Below are positions 44,365 through 53,658 of a stretch of DNA of 63,812 nucleotides, piece by piece. Every line of letters begins with the position of its first letter. Position 1 is the stretch's first letter. Source of the stretch: Falciphora oryzae (lineage: Eukaryota > Ascomycota > Sordariomycetes > Magnaporthales > Magnaporthaceae); the NCBI GenBank assembly GCA_000733355.1, contig JNVV01000023.1, positions 6,135 through 69,946 on the forward strand, written 5' to 3'. A model generated the notes under the pieces. That model did not search any database, was not told where the DNA came from, and saw nothing but the letters and a program-made list of their open reading frames with translations. The translations under genes were made by a program, and so were the position numbers.

Positions 44365-45762
44365 CAGTGGGGGGACAAAAATACCGACAGATTTTTTCTT
44401 TACCCCGCTTTCTCGCGACGCGTTTTCATCAACCCTATCAATTCAAACACGCACAGCATGCCCAAACGAGGCCTGGAGAATCCGTTGGGCGAGTATTCTC
44501 CTCATAAAAGGACGAAAATTGTTACGGAATATCTTACAGGGGTTGAAAAGGCCGCGTTGAACGCGAAATACGATGTTCCGATCAATACGATCCATGGCAT
44601 GGTGTCGAGATACGCCAACCAAGAATCAGCGAGATCGCGTAAACGATCCGGCCGCCCTCCCAAGATTTCCGACGCGGAGATTACTCGTTTCTTCGAAGCA
44701 ATAGATATCGACCCTTTTATATCGGCCGCGGATCTTTGCAAAATTCCAAGGGAAGGGGTTTCTTTTCGCACTATCAAACGGACCCTCGCAAAGTTCGGCC
44801 TCAAACATCGCCCGGCTCTTCGAAGGCCTCGTTTAACGCCAGAGAATGCAGCTATCCGCCTGGCTTTTGCTAGGAAATACGTTGATTTACCCCTCGATAC
44901 CCTAAAGCAATGGGTTTTTTCAAATGAATCAACTGTGGTGCGTGGCGAAGGGGAACGTACGAAGCATGTGTGGTGCCGGGAAGTAAGTTTACCCCTAATT
45001 CGATACCTTCCACGCCAACCTTTCTAACTTCCGCATTTTTGGCCGCCAAGGCGAAAGACTTTTACCAAAAAACGTCCAGCCAAAGGAGAAGCCAACTAGG
45101 CATGGCCAGATGTTTTGGGCCGCTATTTCGTTCGGCCTACGCACGACGTTATACGCGATATACGGAGACCCTAAAGCAAAGCATAAAGGCGTTTCTGCCC
45201 GCGTTGTGCTCGAATGCTTGCAAGAAAATCTACCAACAATATGTTCCCCTGGAACCTTTTTCCAACAGGATAACGCTTCTACGCATACAGCACGTATAGT
45301 GCAAAATTGGTTGGAGGAATGGGCTGCAGAGAACGGGGTCGAGTTGATCAAGTGGCCGCCCAATTCGCCCGATCTGAATCCGATCGAAAATCTATGGAAA
45401 TTGCTTAAAGAGGCTATCCATAAAGCTCACCCCGAATTGGCCACCCTCCAAAAAAGCCTCAGAAGTTATAAGAAGCTTGTGCTGGCAGCGGTTGAAGCAT
45501 GGGAGGCTTTTTCCCAAGAGATTATCAATAAGTTGATACTTTCCTTTAGGGATCGACTTCGCGAGTGCATCCGTGCGGACGGGTGGTATACCAAGTATTA
45601 GAAAATAGATATATGCAATCTATTGCTATTGCTTTCCAATATACCAAATTCTTATGCGAATCGAAGCAAAATTGATTGCACAGGCGTGCGTTGAAGTAAA
45701 GGGTTGATTTTGGGTGTGGGGTGGAAAATTGAAAATCCGTCGATACTTTTGTCCCTCGGTTG
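44365..45762 (+). mobile_element. Tc1/mariner-like transposon (1398 bp), inactive
   Basis: Imperfect inverted termini of about 33 bp: the left end reads CAGTGGGGGGACAAAAATAC and the right end, inverted, CAACCGAGGGACAAAAGTAT, both leading to GACRGATTTT. TA lies at 44363-44364 and 45763-45764. It contains a single transposase gene with a catalytic mutation and a frame break. Size and organisation fit fungal Tc1-like (impala-type) elements. Confidence 0.88.
44458..45601 (+). pseudogene. Tc1-like transposase (DDE), inactivated
   Basis: Begins at ATG 44458 (MPKRGLENPLGEYSPHKRTK) with an HTH region and the basic SRKRSGRPPKIS linker. The first catalytic Asp is replaced: FSNEST where FSDES is expected, a G to A change. 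A candidate intron begins with GTAAGT at 44983, has CTAAC near 45026 and ends CAAG at 45050 (68 nt). The following frame (GERLLPKNVQPKEKPTRHGQ, then MFWAAISFGL) is clearly the continuation, but splicing leaves it out of phase by 1 nt, so a small indel is also present. The rest is open to 45601, with FFQQDNASTHTA and WPPNSPDLNPIENLW giving the other two catalytic residues, and ends GWYTKY. Confidence 0.85.
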
Positions 45763-45764
45763 TA

Positions 45765-46213
45765 GCGACAAACGAGTGGTAGCGACAAACCCCGACTAAC
45801 CCAGTGATTGATTGATTGCCCGAATCAAAAAGCTCAATCGGGAAGCACTATACCCAAAAGAGAAGTGACCGAAAACGGAAATGCCGCTAAACCGGCGGGG
45901 GATTTTCCATGGAACAACTTTACGGGCCAAGCCTGTAAACGTTACAAAAAAAAGTTAAAGAACGCGAGAAATTCACATGGATATCACCAAGATGGCCCCT
46001 CAGAGGCGGTCGAATGAAGAAAACAAAATCGTAAAATTGACTACGGCCAGCCCTTTTTACAACTAATGCGAATGCTCCAAAGATTATCTCGGAACCTGCA
46101 TCGCTACCGAGGGACTTTGTCGACCCGCCCGGGAAAGATGTGCCTTGTGAGCGGTGCCGTGTGGCTGCCTAGGTTCTGCGTGCAGCGTCCTCCATGCGTT
46201 GGAGTAGCGCTTC
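45765..46213. other. Intergenic, no supported gene
   Basis: A 69-codon frame (45808-46017) has no recognisable features. The sequence TAGCGACAAAC occurs twice just outside the Tc1 element (about 45763-45791). Confidence 0.4.
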
Positions 46214-46681
46214 CTACACGCTTCCTCTCCTCTCCCGCCTTCTGTTTCTCTCTTCCTCTGGAAGCGCTGCACTCTGGGCCGCCGTCGTGGCTGCTGGGGT
46301 CTCCGTAGCACCGTCCTCCTGGGACTGTGGTGCGGTAGCTTCCTGTCCATCGTCAGGGCCGTCCTTCTTTGACTGGCCCGTGGGAGCCGTCGGTGCCTCC
46401 TTGGGCGCGTCCTGCTTCGAGGCCGGAATGCGCCACACGGACTTCCTCTCGACCGCGACCGAGGTCTGCACGTCCTCATCGGTGTTCCAGTCCTCCCAGG
46501 TCCCCTGGCCGTCGCCGCTGGCCGGCTTCGTCAGGACGCGCCGGGGCGTGACAAATATGTGCTCGTACAGCCTGTCGGGCTCGTCATCGTACAGGACGTC
46601 AGCTTGGATCTCGTAGAGTACACCGTGGATTTTCAGCTCCGTGGATATCGTGTCGCCCGCTTTGAAGATGTTCTTCGCCAT
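46214..46681 (-). CDS. Unknown small protein, paralogue 1 of a three-member family
   Basis: 155 residues from ATG 46681 to TAG 46214. The first 90 residues align with the products at 47186-47473 and 50552-51136: KNIFKAGDTISTE, then YEIQADVLYDDEP, IFVTPRRVL, GTWEDWN and VWRIP. The remainder is hydrophilic and low in complexity (acidic, then Ala/Thr/Pro, then Arg-rich), probably disordered. There is no signal peptide, membrane segment or Cys pattern, so an intracellular role is likelier. The pattern of short strands with GD and DD turns could suit a small beta-barrel, but that is only an impression. I recognise no named family. Confidence 0.65.
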   Translation of the reverse strand: MAKNIFKAGDTISTELKIHGVLYEIQADVLYDDEPDRLYEHIFVTPRRVLTKPASGDGQGTWEDWNTDEDVQTSVAVERKSVWRIPASKQDAPKEAPTAPTGQSKKDGPDDGQEATAPQSQEDGATETPAATTAAQSAALPEEERNRRRERRGSV

Positions 46682-47185
46682 GATGGTACAGGAGATTTGT
46701 TTGGCGGTGAGGTGAGGTTTCTATCCGCTCGCAATTTGGCGGCGGGCTCAAATATCAATATTGCGGGCAGGAAAGGTTCCGGGATCTAGCTTGAATGATG
46801 GTGGTGACTAGGAAGGACGGGCGGGACATGCTGCCCAAATTTATAGGTAACGATTTCGCCCAGCAACATCTCCCGGTCACGTCCACGGCCCGGTAACACC
46901 TCTCCGTTACCACGCATTCTCAAGGGAAGCGGCAAATACAACCAGGCATGAGTGACACGCCGAAGCGGTAACACGATGTTTTACGAAATGCGGATGTTAC
47001 TCGTGGTCCCATTATGCCATGGGCACAAAAGCGGAAGTGAGGAGGTCTAGAGAAGCTCGAGTAACATGTCTATTTATAGCAGCTCCCAAAGGTGCCAAGG
47101 AGAATTCCTAGCCCAGGCCCCCTCACGGCTGATCTAGCACCCAAGGACGAACTCAGGGCATGCATTTCCCAAGGTTCCTGCCTCC

Positions 47186-47473
47186 TTACCCACCGCGTCG
47201 TCGTCGCCGATGTGGGATCAGCCACACCTCCTCCCTGGGGAACTCGATGAAGGACGGTGCCTCGCCATTCGATGCGTAGTCCATCCACTCACCCATTTGA
47301 CTCCCGTCAGGGTCGAGCGGAAGGAATCGAAGGGGGGTGACCCATACTGTAGCACCCGGATTGTGAACGTCGTCGTCAAACGTGATTATTCCTTGTGTCT
47401 GGTATTTTGCTCCAGTTTCCGAGACCCATTCGGTGCTAACGTTATCGCCTTCCCTGAAAAGTTTGTTCGTCAT
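47186..47473 (-). CDS. Unknown small protein, paralogue 2 of a three-member family
   Basis: 95 residues from ATG 47473 to TAA 47186. It is essentially only the shared domain: NKLFREGDNVSTEW, YQTQGIITFDDD, VWVTPLRFLP, GEWMDY and VWLIPHRRRRRGG. Compared with paralogue 1 it lacks the long tail and ends in a short Arg-rich stretch. Same strand, about 500 bp upstream of paralogue 1, consistent with tandem duplication followed by divergence (the shared positions are mainly structural-looking Gly, Asp, Trp and Pro). Function unknown. Confidence 0.62.
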   Translation of the reverse strand: MTNKLFREGDNVSTEWVSETGAKYQTQGIITFDDDVHNPGATVWVTPLRFLPLDPDGSQMGEWMDYASNGEAPSFIEFPREEVWLIPHRRRRRGG

Positions 47474-49772
47474 CTTTCATCCCTGAAGTTGCCTTGTTTA
47501 TCATTCGTAGCTTGGCAGTGACGGTCGGCCTTGAGAGGGCCCAGAGCCAGTTGGTCCTGTAATCTAGCGGAAATAGGAGGGAGATTATATCATAGGATGT
47601 GTCTCAAAGACATTGATATTCGCCTGGACCTGAGGTCTTGCCACAGGGAGAGAAAAGGGAGCAGCATGACCGCACTTATAAGTGCGAGTCGACTCAATAC
47701 ATCAGTGCAATACTCTACGCCGAAGTGATCAGGCAGCAGTGATTGAGTCGGAGAACTGACCCGAAGATGATAGAGTAGAGGGAGTTGAAGCGGAGCAGCG
47801 GTGTTGCTAATTTGGCAATGAGCTGCAAATCGGTGAACTTACAGAAAACAAAAGGCTGAGGTGGGCGGGTAAAAGGGGCTCCGATGTGCTGTCCCCAGTT
47901 TGCTCCAGTGCTGCTGTTGGACAATGGAACCCCTCCACTCGTAATCTGGCGCCCGTGGCGTCGATTTGTGGAGCAACAAGTAGCTCAACCAGTGCTCTGA
48001 GGCTGACGCCGAATGTGCCGCGTCTAGGGTGGCTGATGCTGAGGTCGATGGCATCCAGCGCGGGAACCACGACACTCCTTGAGCGCCGTGTAGCACCGGT
48101 CGGATATGCCCCACCCCACGGGCCTACATTTTAGCTTGCACTGCGCGGCTACCTCTGCCCGCGTAGGTTTCGTCGGCTACCTGTCGGTCTCGTGCTAGCG
48201 CCTGCCATCGACATGGTGGTGATGGTGGTCAGGGCGGTCTGCGTCGTGACGGAGGGGTCAGTCGAGGTTTATGTGAGGGCGGTGGAGAGGGTGACGGTCG
48301 GCGTCGCGGCCGTCACGGCTGCTGTTGCCATGGGGAAGGTGACGCCGGCGCAGGAGCACGGGCTGCGGCAGGCCGCCTCGGTAAGACAACGAGCCAGGTT
48401 GGCTGAGATGCTCGTCGGTGCCAAGCGCGCAAGCATGGTTGGGGTAGCTGGTGATGTTCTGCGTCGACCCTGGGGCAGTGGTGATCGCGGGGACGTGAGG
48501 ATGTCGGTGGCTGTGCTAGTTCGGGTGGCCAACTTTGCCGGCATTCTTGTCGGGTCACGGCCTGGAAGTCGGCGGTCTGTACGAGTGTCTGTCTGGTGGT
48601 CGCCGTGTTAGTGATCAGGGAGGTGTAACGCCAGGCGGGTATCCCGAAGCCCCGACCGTTGCTGCTGGGAAGATTGTGTACTGACAGGCCCTGCACTCAG
48701 AGTTCGCCGCCCGGGAGAAGTGTCATCATCTGGTGCCCCGAGAGTCGGGAAACCGTTGCAGGCGGAGCAATTTTTCTCGTTCACCCGGAAGAGGCGCCGA
48801 AGGAGATACTGCAGACTCTTGAGCGCATTTGGATAGAAGCTCAGCCTGTAGGCGCCGTCCGAGCAGCAGTGCCGCGACCTGTGCATGGCAGACCCGGAAC
48901 ACTCGTAGGGGTTGGGTGTGACATTGGACAACCAGCCCGAAGATCCGTTACTGGCGAGTGCGACCATGTGATGCCATCGTTTGTGACTGAACAAAACCCC
49001 GACGTGACGCCAGGTTGTGTGTGCAAACGTGTGTGCGTGGGTGGGGGTCAGAGTGTGACCAAACACAAAGAACTGAGGAAAAAAACACATACGGAGGCGG
49101 CACGGGCGGGGCGCCAGCACGGTCGGTCCTGCCAAGACTGTCGACATCGCCATGGAAGAAGAATACGATGCCAAAAAGCCCGTTTTCCACCTTTGCTGCT
49201 CTACTCGAGACAGCCAGGCCAGCTGCAACCTGCAAGGCAATTCCATCTCCCAAGGCACCCGATTGGCCGCGGCGCCTTCTACAATTGGTCTCCGTGGCAC
49301 GATGGATCGAGCAAGGCCCGCCTCAGGCCCCTTGCATCAATCACTGATTCCACCCCAAGGGAAGCCATTGATTCTCCCCACCTCCACGCCCCAAAGGCCC
49401 GGAATCCCCCTGGACTGCACGTGTCGCTGTCGCCTGTGGAGATCTTGGTTGTGGCGCAATGCTCTCTTCTCCAGCGGTCACTGGTGGAATCCAGCGATGT
49501 GCGACAGGGATGGGCAAGGCGAAGTGGTTCCATCCCGTTGGCATGAGGTCCGCATGCTGATCCCCTTAATTCGCTAATTATATCCTACGAGTGTCAGGTG
49601 TGCCCGTTGGAATTGGCATCGCGAAGGGAGAAGAGCCTCGTCAAGTATAAGGCTCAGGGCGGCTAGCAATGGAAGCTCTCGTTTGGTCCTTCCCTGCCCC
49701 CACTGCCACGCAGGGCAACATGCAAACAGCCCCATCAGAGGGAGCTGCTGCAAAGTGCCATCCACCGGTATC
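47474..49772. other. Long region without a convincing gene
   Basis: Many overlapping open frames exist on both strands (for example 48192-48611 plus, 48608-49300 minus, 48659-49546 plus, 49152-49577 plus). None has a domain, signal peptide, splice structure or conservation clue that would favour it over its mirror on the other strand. ATG 49152 has a good context (ATCGCCATGG) but the predicted protein is unremarkable. Short unannotated host genes or relics are possible. Confidence 0.35.
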
Positions 49773-50534
49773 ATGCGCCGCCTCGCATTGACCCTCCACC
49801 TCCTCGTCTATGTCCTCGCCCTCGTCGGCGGGGCCGCCGCCGGCGTCCTCCGCGCCGCCATCACCCTGAGCCTCCCGACCGCGACCACGACGTCGCCCCC
49901 GACACCGACGCTCGCCCCGCAGCTGCAAGTCGCCGTCGCCGCCGCCGCTGCTCCGACTTCCAAAGTCCAGTTCACAACCAACAGCCGTATCCTCGCGTGC
50001 TGGGCGACCATGGAAGAGCTCGGCGGGAAAGACAGCGGCTTCATGCACGCGACGCCCAGCACCCCGGCCGCCCTGGCGCCGCACCTGGCCACCCAGCCCG
50101 CGGGCTCCCACTGCACCACGCGCCTGCCGCAGTCCGTCGCGTCCGAGTACGCCGACTTCACAAACGCCTGCTGGAGGTGGATCTCGACCATCTCGACCAG
50201 CTGGGCCAAGTTCGCGACCGAGTGCCCCGAGTTCGTCGGCACCCGGCCCTTCATCCGGGGCGACTGGGACGTCACCATGTCCGGCTTCTGCCCGACCACC
50301 GCCACCGTCTTCTGGACCGCAGACAAGGGGCCGACCTTCCTCGAGGCCGTCGCCACGCCCACGGGCATCGCGCATCTCATCGGCGCCCGCGCCCCGACGC
50401 CGACGCCGGCCTGGGCCATGGCCAACTCTTCGATAGTTCGTACGTCGGGCGCTGCGGGAGCCAGCAGCAGAGGGCTAGGGTTCGCGGTGGCGGTGGTAAC
50501 TGTAGCTAGTATTAAACTTCTTTCTATGCTATGA
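49773..50534 (+). CDS. Putative secreted GPI-anchored protein
   Basis: 253 residues. The start at 49773 is chosen because it places a clear signal sequence (MRRLALTLHLLVYVLALVGG) at the N terminus; the open frame extends further upstream without it. A Thr/Pro/Ala-rich linker follows, then a region with five Cys (CWATMEELGG, HCTTRLPQ, CWRWIS, CPEFVGTRP, GFCPTT). The C terminus has small residues (SSIVRTSGAAGASS) followed by a hydrophobic tail (LGFAVAVVTVASIKLLSML), the layout of a GPI attachment signal. Likely displayed on the cell surface or wall. The domain is not recognised. Its stop lies 17 bp from the stop of the convergent gene at 50552-51136. Confidence 0.68.
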   Translation: MRRLALTLHLLVYVLALVGGAAAGVLRAAITLSLPTATTTSPPTPTLAPQLQVAVAAAAAPTSKVQFTTNSRILACWATMEELGGKDSGFMHATPSTPAALAPHLATQPAGSHCTTRLPQSVASEYADFTNACWRWISTISTSWAKFATECPEFVGTRPFIRGDWDVTMSGFCPTTATVFWTADKGPTFLEAVATPTGIAHLIGARAPTPTPAWAMANSSIVRTSGAAGASSRGLGFAVAVVTVASIKLLSML

Positions 50535-50551
50535 AGATATTGTACACGTCT

Positions 50552-51136
50552 TCATCGCCCCCCTTTTCTTCTTTTCTTTGCCCGGAGATGTTTTCCCCCC
50601 GCTTCCGGTGCCGGCCTAAGGTCCGGCAACCCCAGTGCTTGCCTAGGTTCCGGTACCTTTTGTTCTTGGCTAGGGTCTGGTACCTTCTGTGCTTGGCTAG
50701 GGTCTGGTACCTCGGGTGCTTGGCTAGGCTCCGGTACCTCGGGTGCTTGGCTAGGCTCCGGTACCTCCGGTGCTTTCCTGGGATCCGGTTCCCCCGATGC
50801 TTGACCAGAGTCCGGCTCCCCAGGTGCTTGCCTAGGGCCCTGCAGCCCAGGATCCCGTAGCCTAGGGTCCAGTGCTATGTAGTCGGTAGAAAGGCCCAGC
50901 CAACGCCTGTACACCCAAAAGGGGTTTCCCGCTCTCCAATCTCTCCATTCCGGTGGCACTTGGTTGCTGTTGCTCATCTTCAACCGGTACTTGCGTACCA
51001 TGATACTGACGCAGGGGTCGCTAGTATCGTCGTCGCTGTGGACTACCCCCCAAAACTCGTACAGGGTTCTTGCGAGTAGCAGATTGCCCTCCACCACGTC
51101 CCCCGGCGTGTATTGATGGACTTGCATTGACGCCAT
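50552..51136 (-). CDS. Unknown protein, paralogue 3 of the family, with 9-residue repeats
   Basis: 194 residues from ATG 51136 to TGA 50552. Residues 1-90 carry the family pattern: TPGDVVEG, YEFWGVVHSDDD, SIMVRKYRLK, PPEWRDWRAG and DYIALDP. Residues 104-175 are eight tandem 9-residue units of the type APEVPEPSQ, probably unstructured and extended, followed by a basic tail (HLRAKKRRKGG) that could act as a nuclear localisation signal. It converges on the GPI-protein gene. It lies about 3.1 kb from paralogue 2, with other sequence between, so the family is dispersed rather than strictly tandem. Confidence 0.65.
   Translation of the reverse strand: MASMQVHQYTPGDVVEGNLLLARTLYEFWGVVHSDDDTSDPCVSIMVRKYRLKMSNSNQVPPEWRDWRAGNPFWVYRRWLGLSTDYIALDPRLRDPGLQGPRQAPGEPDSGQASGEPDPRKAPEVPEPSQAPEVPEPSQAPEVPDPSQAQKVPDPSQEQKVPEPRQALGLPDLRPAPEAGGKHLRAKKRRKGGR
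50612..50827 (-). repeat. 27-bp minisatellite in paralogue 3
   Basis: Eight in-frame 27-bp units; on the plus strand they look like GCTTGGCTAGGCTCCGGTAC with variation. Because the unit is a multiple of three, copy-number change would alter protein length without breaking the frame. Confidence 0.85.
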
Positions 51137-51732
51137 ATCCTAAATCAAGAGGGAGGAGCTCCGATGTGGGCTTGAACTTGAAGATGAGGAAGAGGGTGTG
51201 CTCTATTCTGGACAGAGGTCTTCCTGGAAAGAGCACGTATCGGTTGCAGCGGCTTTTATCCTCTAGGTCAGGTATGACGCCAGCACGCTTACCTGATTGC
51301 TTGCTAGCAACAACTTCCGGTCCAGTCACAAAATCGCGGACCAGGAATGTCCGCCTCTGGAGGCCAACGTCACTGGGTGGGATCATCTTGCGTTGTTTAT
51401 TGTCACTTTCGACAACATTCACCACGGCACGCGGGGTAGTGTGATGATCCGATCTAAACGATAGCCTCCACCTCTTCGTTTCGCTAGTAGCCACCTGGAA
51501 GGAAAAGCAGATGGCCTACTCTCGTGGAGCAAGCTATCCGCCCTGGCTGGTGGTTTCTGTTCCGACTTATCACCAGGGTCTTGATCGGCACCAAGAAAAC
51601 TCCGTCGCCATCAGGTGAACCCTTCCCACTACCATCAAAAAGGAACTTTCCGTCTATCTTCCGCCACGGCCGATATCGTTGACTGTAGAGAATTGCGTGC
51701 ATCACAGAAGCAGATCCACACACCCACGCCAC
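51021..51732 (-). CDS. Hypothetical spliced gene (low confidence)
   Basis: Exon 1 from ATG 51732 (MAWVCGSASVMHAILYSQRY) to 51574, a possible 79-nt intron (51573-51495; donor GTGATAAGT, acceptor TTCCAG), and exon 2 from 51494 (KRWRLSFRSDHH, VGLQRRTFLVRDFV) open to 51021. Splicing keeps phase and joins PIKTL to VATSETK. No CTAAC-like branch site is obvious. The open end of exon 2 overlaps the start of the gene at 51136, so either it ends earlier through another intron or this is not a gene. No family is recognised. Confidence 0.3.
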
Positions 51733-51966
51733 AGGAATTTTGCATCACGTGTTAAAGCTTCCTTACACGCTAGCAACCTTCCTCGTCCCAAGGGTGCGCA
51801 TTAACCCAGGTGCACACAGAGAGGCTCTCCTTGAAATCCTTCCCCACCTCTCTAATTTTCATCCAGTTTGCCCCTTCACCACCACGCATCTTCGGACCAT
51901 CACGTCTGGTCTTGGCATTCCCAGCTTAACCACTTTCCAGTCTCAGCCCGATCCCTCTTCCACAAG

Positions 51967-52309
51967 ATGTCAGACGAACTCTCCGACGACGCGATGTTGG
52001 CCCAGATTTTGCAACTCGCCATCGAATATCACGACGCCCTAAACACGGTGTATCAACGCGTGGACTCGGGTTTCGCCCAGGTTTTCCAGCGCTTCGGCCA
52101 TCTCTCCGAACAGGTCGGTCAGCTTGCCCAGGGTGTCCGCGCCCCCCAAAACACTGCCAAGGCAACCGTCAATACCCAGCAAGATGTCCTCACCTCAATC
52201 CAGCAACTGGACATCACACGGTATGTGCACACATTGCGATAACTTTTGGACACATTTAAATGCTAGTTTCTGTCATGGGAAGCACGGAGAACCATCCATG
52301 ACGTCATGA
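51967..52309 (+). CDS. Hypothetical small coiled-coil-like protein
   Basis: ATG 51967 starts MSDELSDDAMLAQILQLAIE, followed by heptad-like VYQRVDSGFAQVFQRFGHLS. The open frame ends at 52242, but a good donor (GTATGT at 52220) with an acceptor TGCTAG about 48 nt later would give an alternative C terminus (ITRFCHGKHGEPSMTS) ending at about 52309. The helical, Gln-rich sequence suggests a coiled coil. No family is recognised and the gene is unconfirmed. Confidence 0.4.
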
Positions 52310-53658
52310 CAGCGCCGAGTGTAGGCTTCACAGACTGTGTCAACCTATACACAGCTTGGTGAACCGCACTTTGCTCTTTCCATCCCCGCCGTCTACCGCG
52401 TCTTCCATCGCAGCTAATCGCGGAATTCTTCTTTGCGCCACGGAAGCTTGAGTGGCGACTTCGTCTCTGCCTAGGTAGCCAGCACCCGAAGCCCTCCATT
52501 GATGTCGGATAAAAGCTTCCACTGGGGGCGGCAGTCGGAGCAGCTTCCGGGAGCCAATGCACCGGCTGCGGGCTAAAAAGATGCACGGACTAATCAGGGG
52601 GAAAGGGCCGACATCTAAAGGCATGGTCGAGCCGCCATCTACGTCTGTCACACACAGGCACCATATTTCAGCGTCGACTAGGGAAATTTTTGGGGGATGC
52701 TTGGCTGAGCTTGGTAGATAGTCGACACCTGCGGCTAGGTGCAGTGGTCTGGATTGCTTGCCCCAAGGGTTACTTGGGAGCGAACTTAGACTGACTGATG
52801 CCGAAGCCTCAGTCAAGAACTATTTACACTGGAGGCTCCTTCCGTTCTTATAAACCATGGCTCCCCTTAGCAACCGTCTGGTTCTGCCACGATACTTCAG
52901 TATCCCCCGGTATCACGTCCTCGCTGTGATACTTCAGTATCCCTCAGTATCATGTCCTTATCTTTTATCTTCACGTGACCTATCTGGTGGGCGTGCCATC
53001 GCTGCCCCTCTCTTTCGGTTGCGGCCGTGGTCGTAACAAGCGGGAACAAATTGGGAATGCTTTGCCAGAAACCACGGATTAAAAGAATCCGCAAAGTCTT
53101 GGCCCCGGGAAACAACGATATACGGCTCGGCTGTGCGCCCGCGCCGCACCTCGGCCGACCCCGTCCAGGCGGCTCCTCGCGTTTGCTTCCCGTGAGCGCC
53201 TTCGCCCACGGACCCTAAGAGATACCACAACTTTTCCATATCCGCGATGTCTGGCCGGCAGTCCAGACTAAACAAGGGAGAACCGCGGCGGACACCACGG
53301 TTCGCAAGACAACTTCCACACTGGGAGGTCCGCACCAAGACCATCCACGAGTCAACGGCAATCGGCATACGTTCAATGGGCGGACATTGATAAGGATACA
53401 GAAGGAAAAAAAAGGTTGGCAAGCACGACGAACCGCGAGGCAAAAGGTCCAAGCAATGCTTCGGTCTAACAATCCCACTTGAGGGAGAAACCCGTAATTC
53501 TGTTCACGACGGGGAGGCGTGCGGTACGAGCATAAACGGCCTAGTAGTGACTGCCATTTGGATCCTATCAATAGCATATCCTTCAAGCTGTGCATCCTCG
53601 CATCATTTAAAGCACCGTCACAAAATTGAGCCGTAGCCAACCACAGAATTGCCTGGCC
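52310..53658. other. Intergenic region downstream of the helicase pseudogene
   Basis: A 158-codon minus frame (52816-52340) lacks an ATG start and any motif. No gene is supported. It contains the 37-bp-period repeat at 52891-52958. Confidence 0.35.
52891..52958. repeat. Tandem direct repeat (31 bp, period 37)
   Basis: GATACTTCAGTATCCCCCGG at 52891 and GATACTTCAGTATCCCTCAG at 52928 begin two 31-bp copies that continue alike to GTCCT. GATACTTCAGTATC is itself close to palindromic, so each unit could be a protein-binding site. Confidence 0.8.

Noticed and set aside
48192..48611. 139-codon Val/Arg-rich frame
   Set aside because: Compositionally biased, no motif, and competing frames on the minus strand are equally long.
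52340..52816. 158-codon minus-strand frame
   Set aside because: Begins at TTG, not ATG, and no domain or splice signal supports it.
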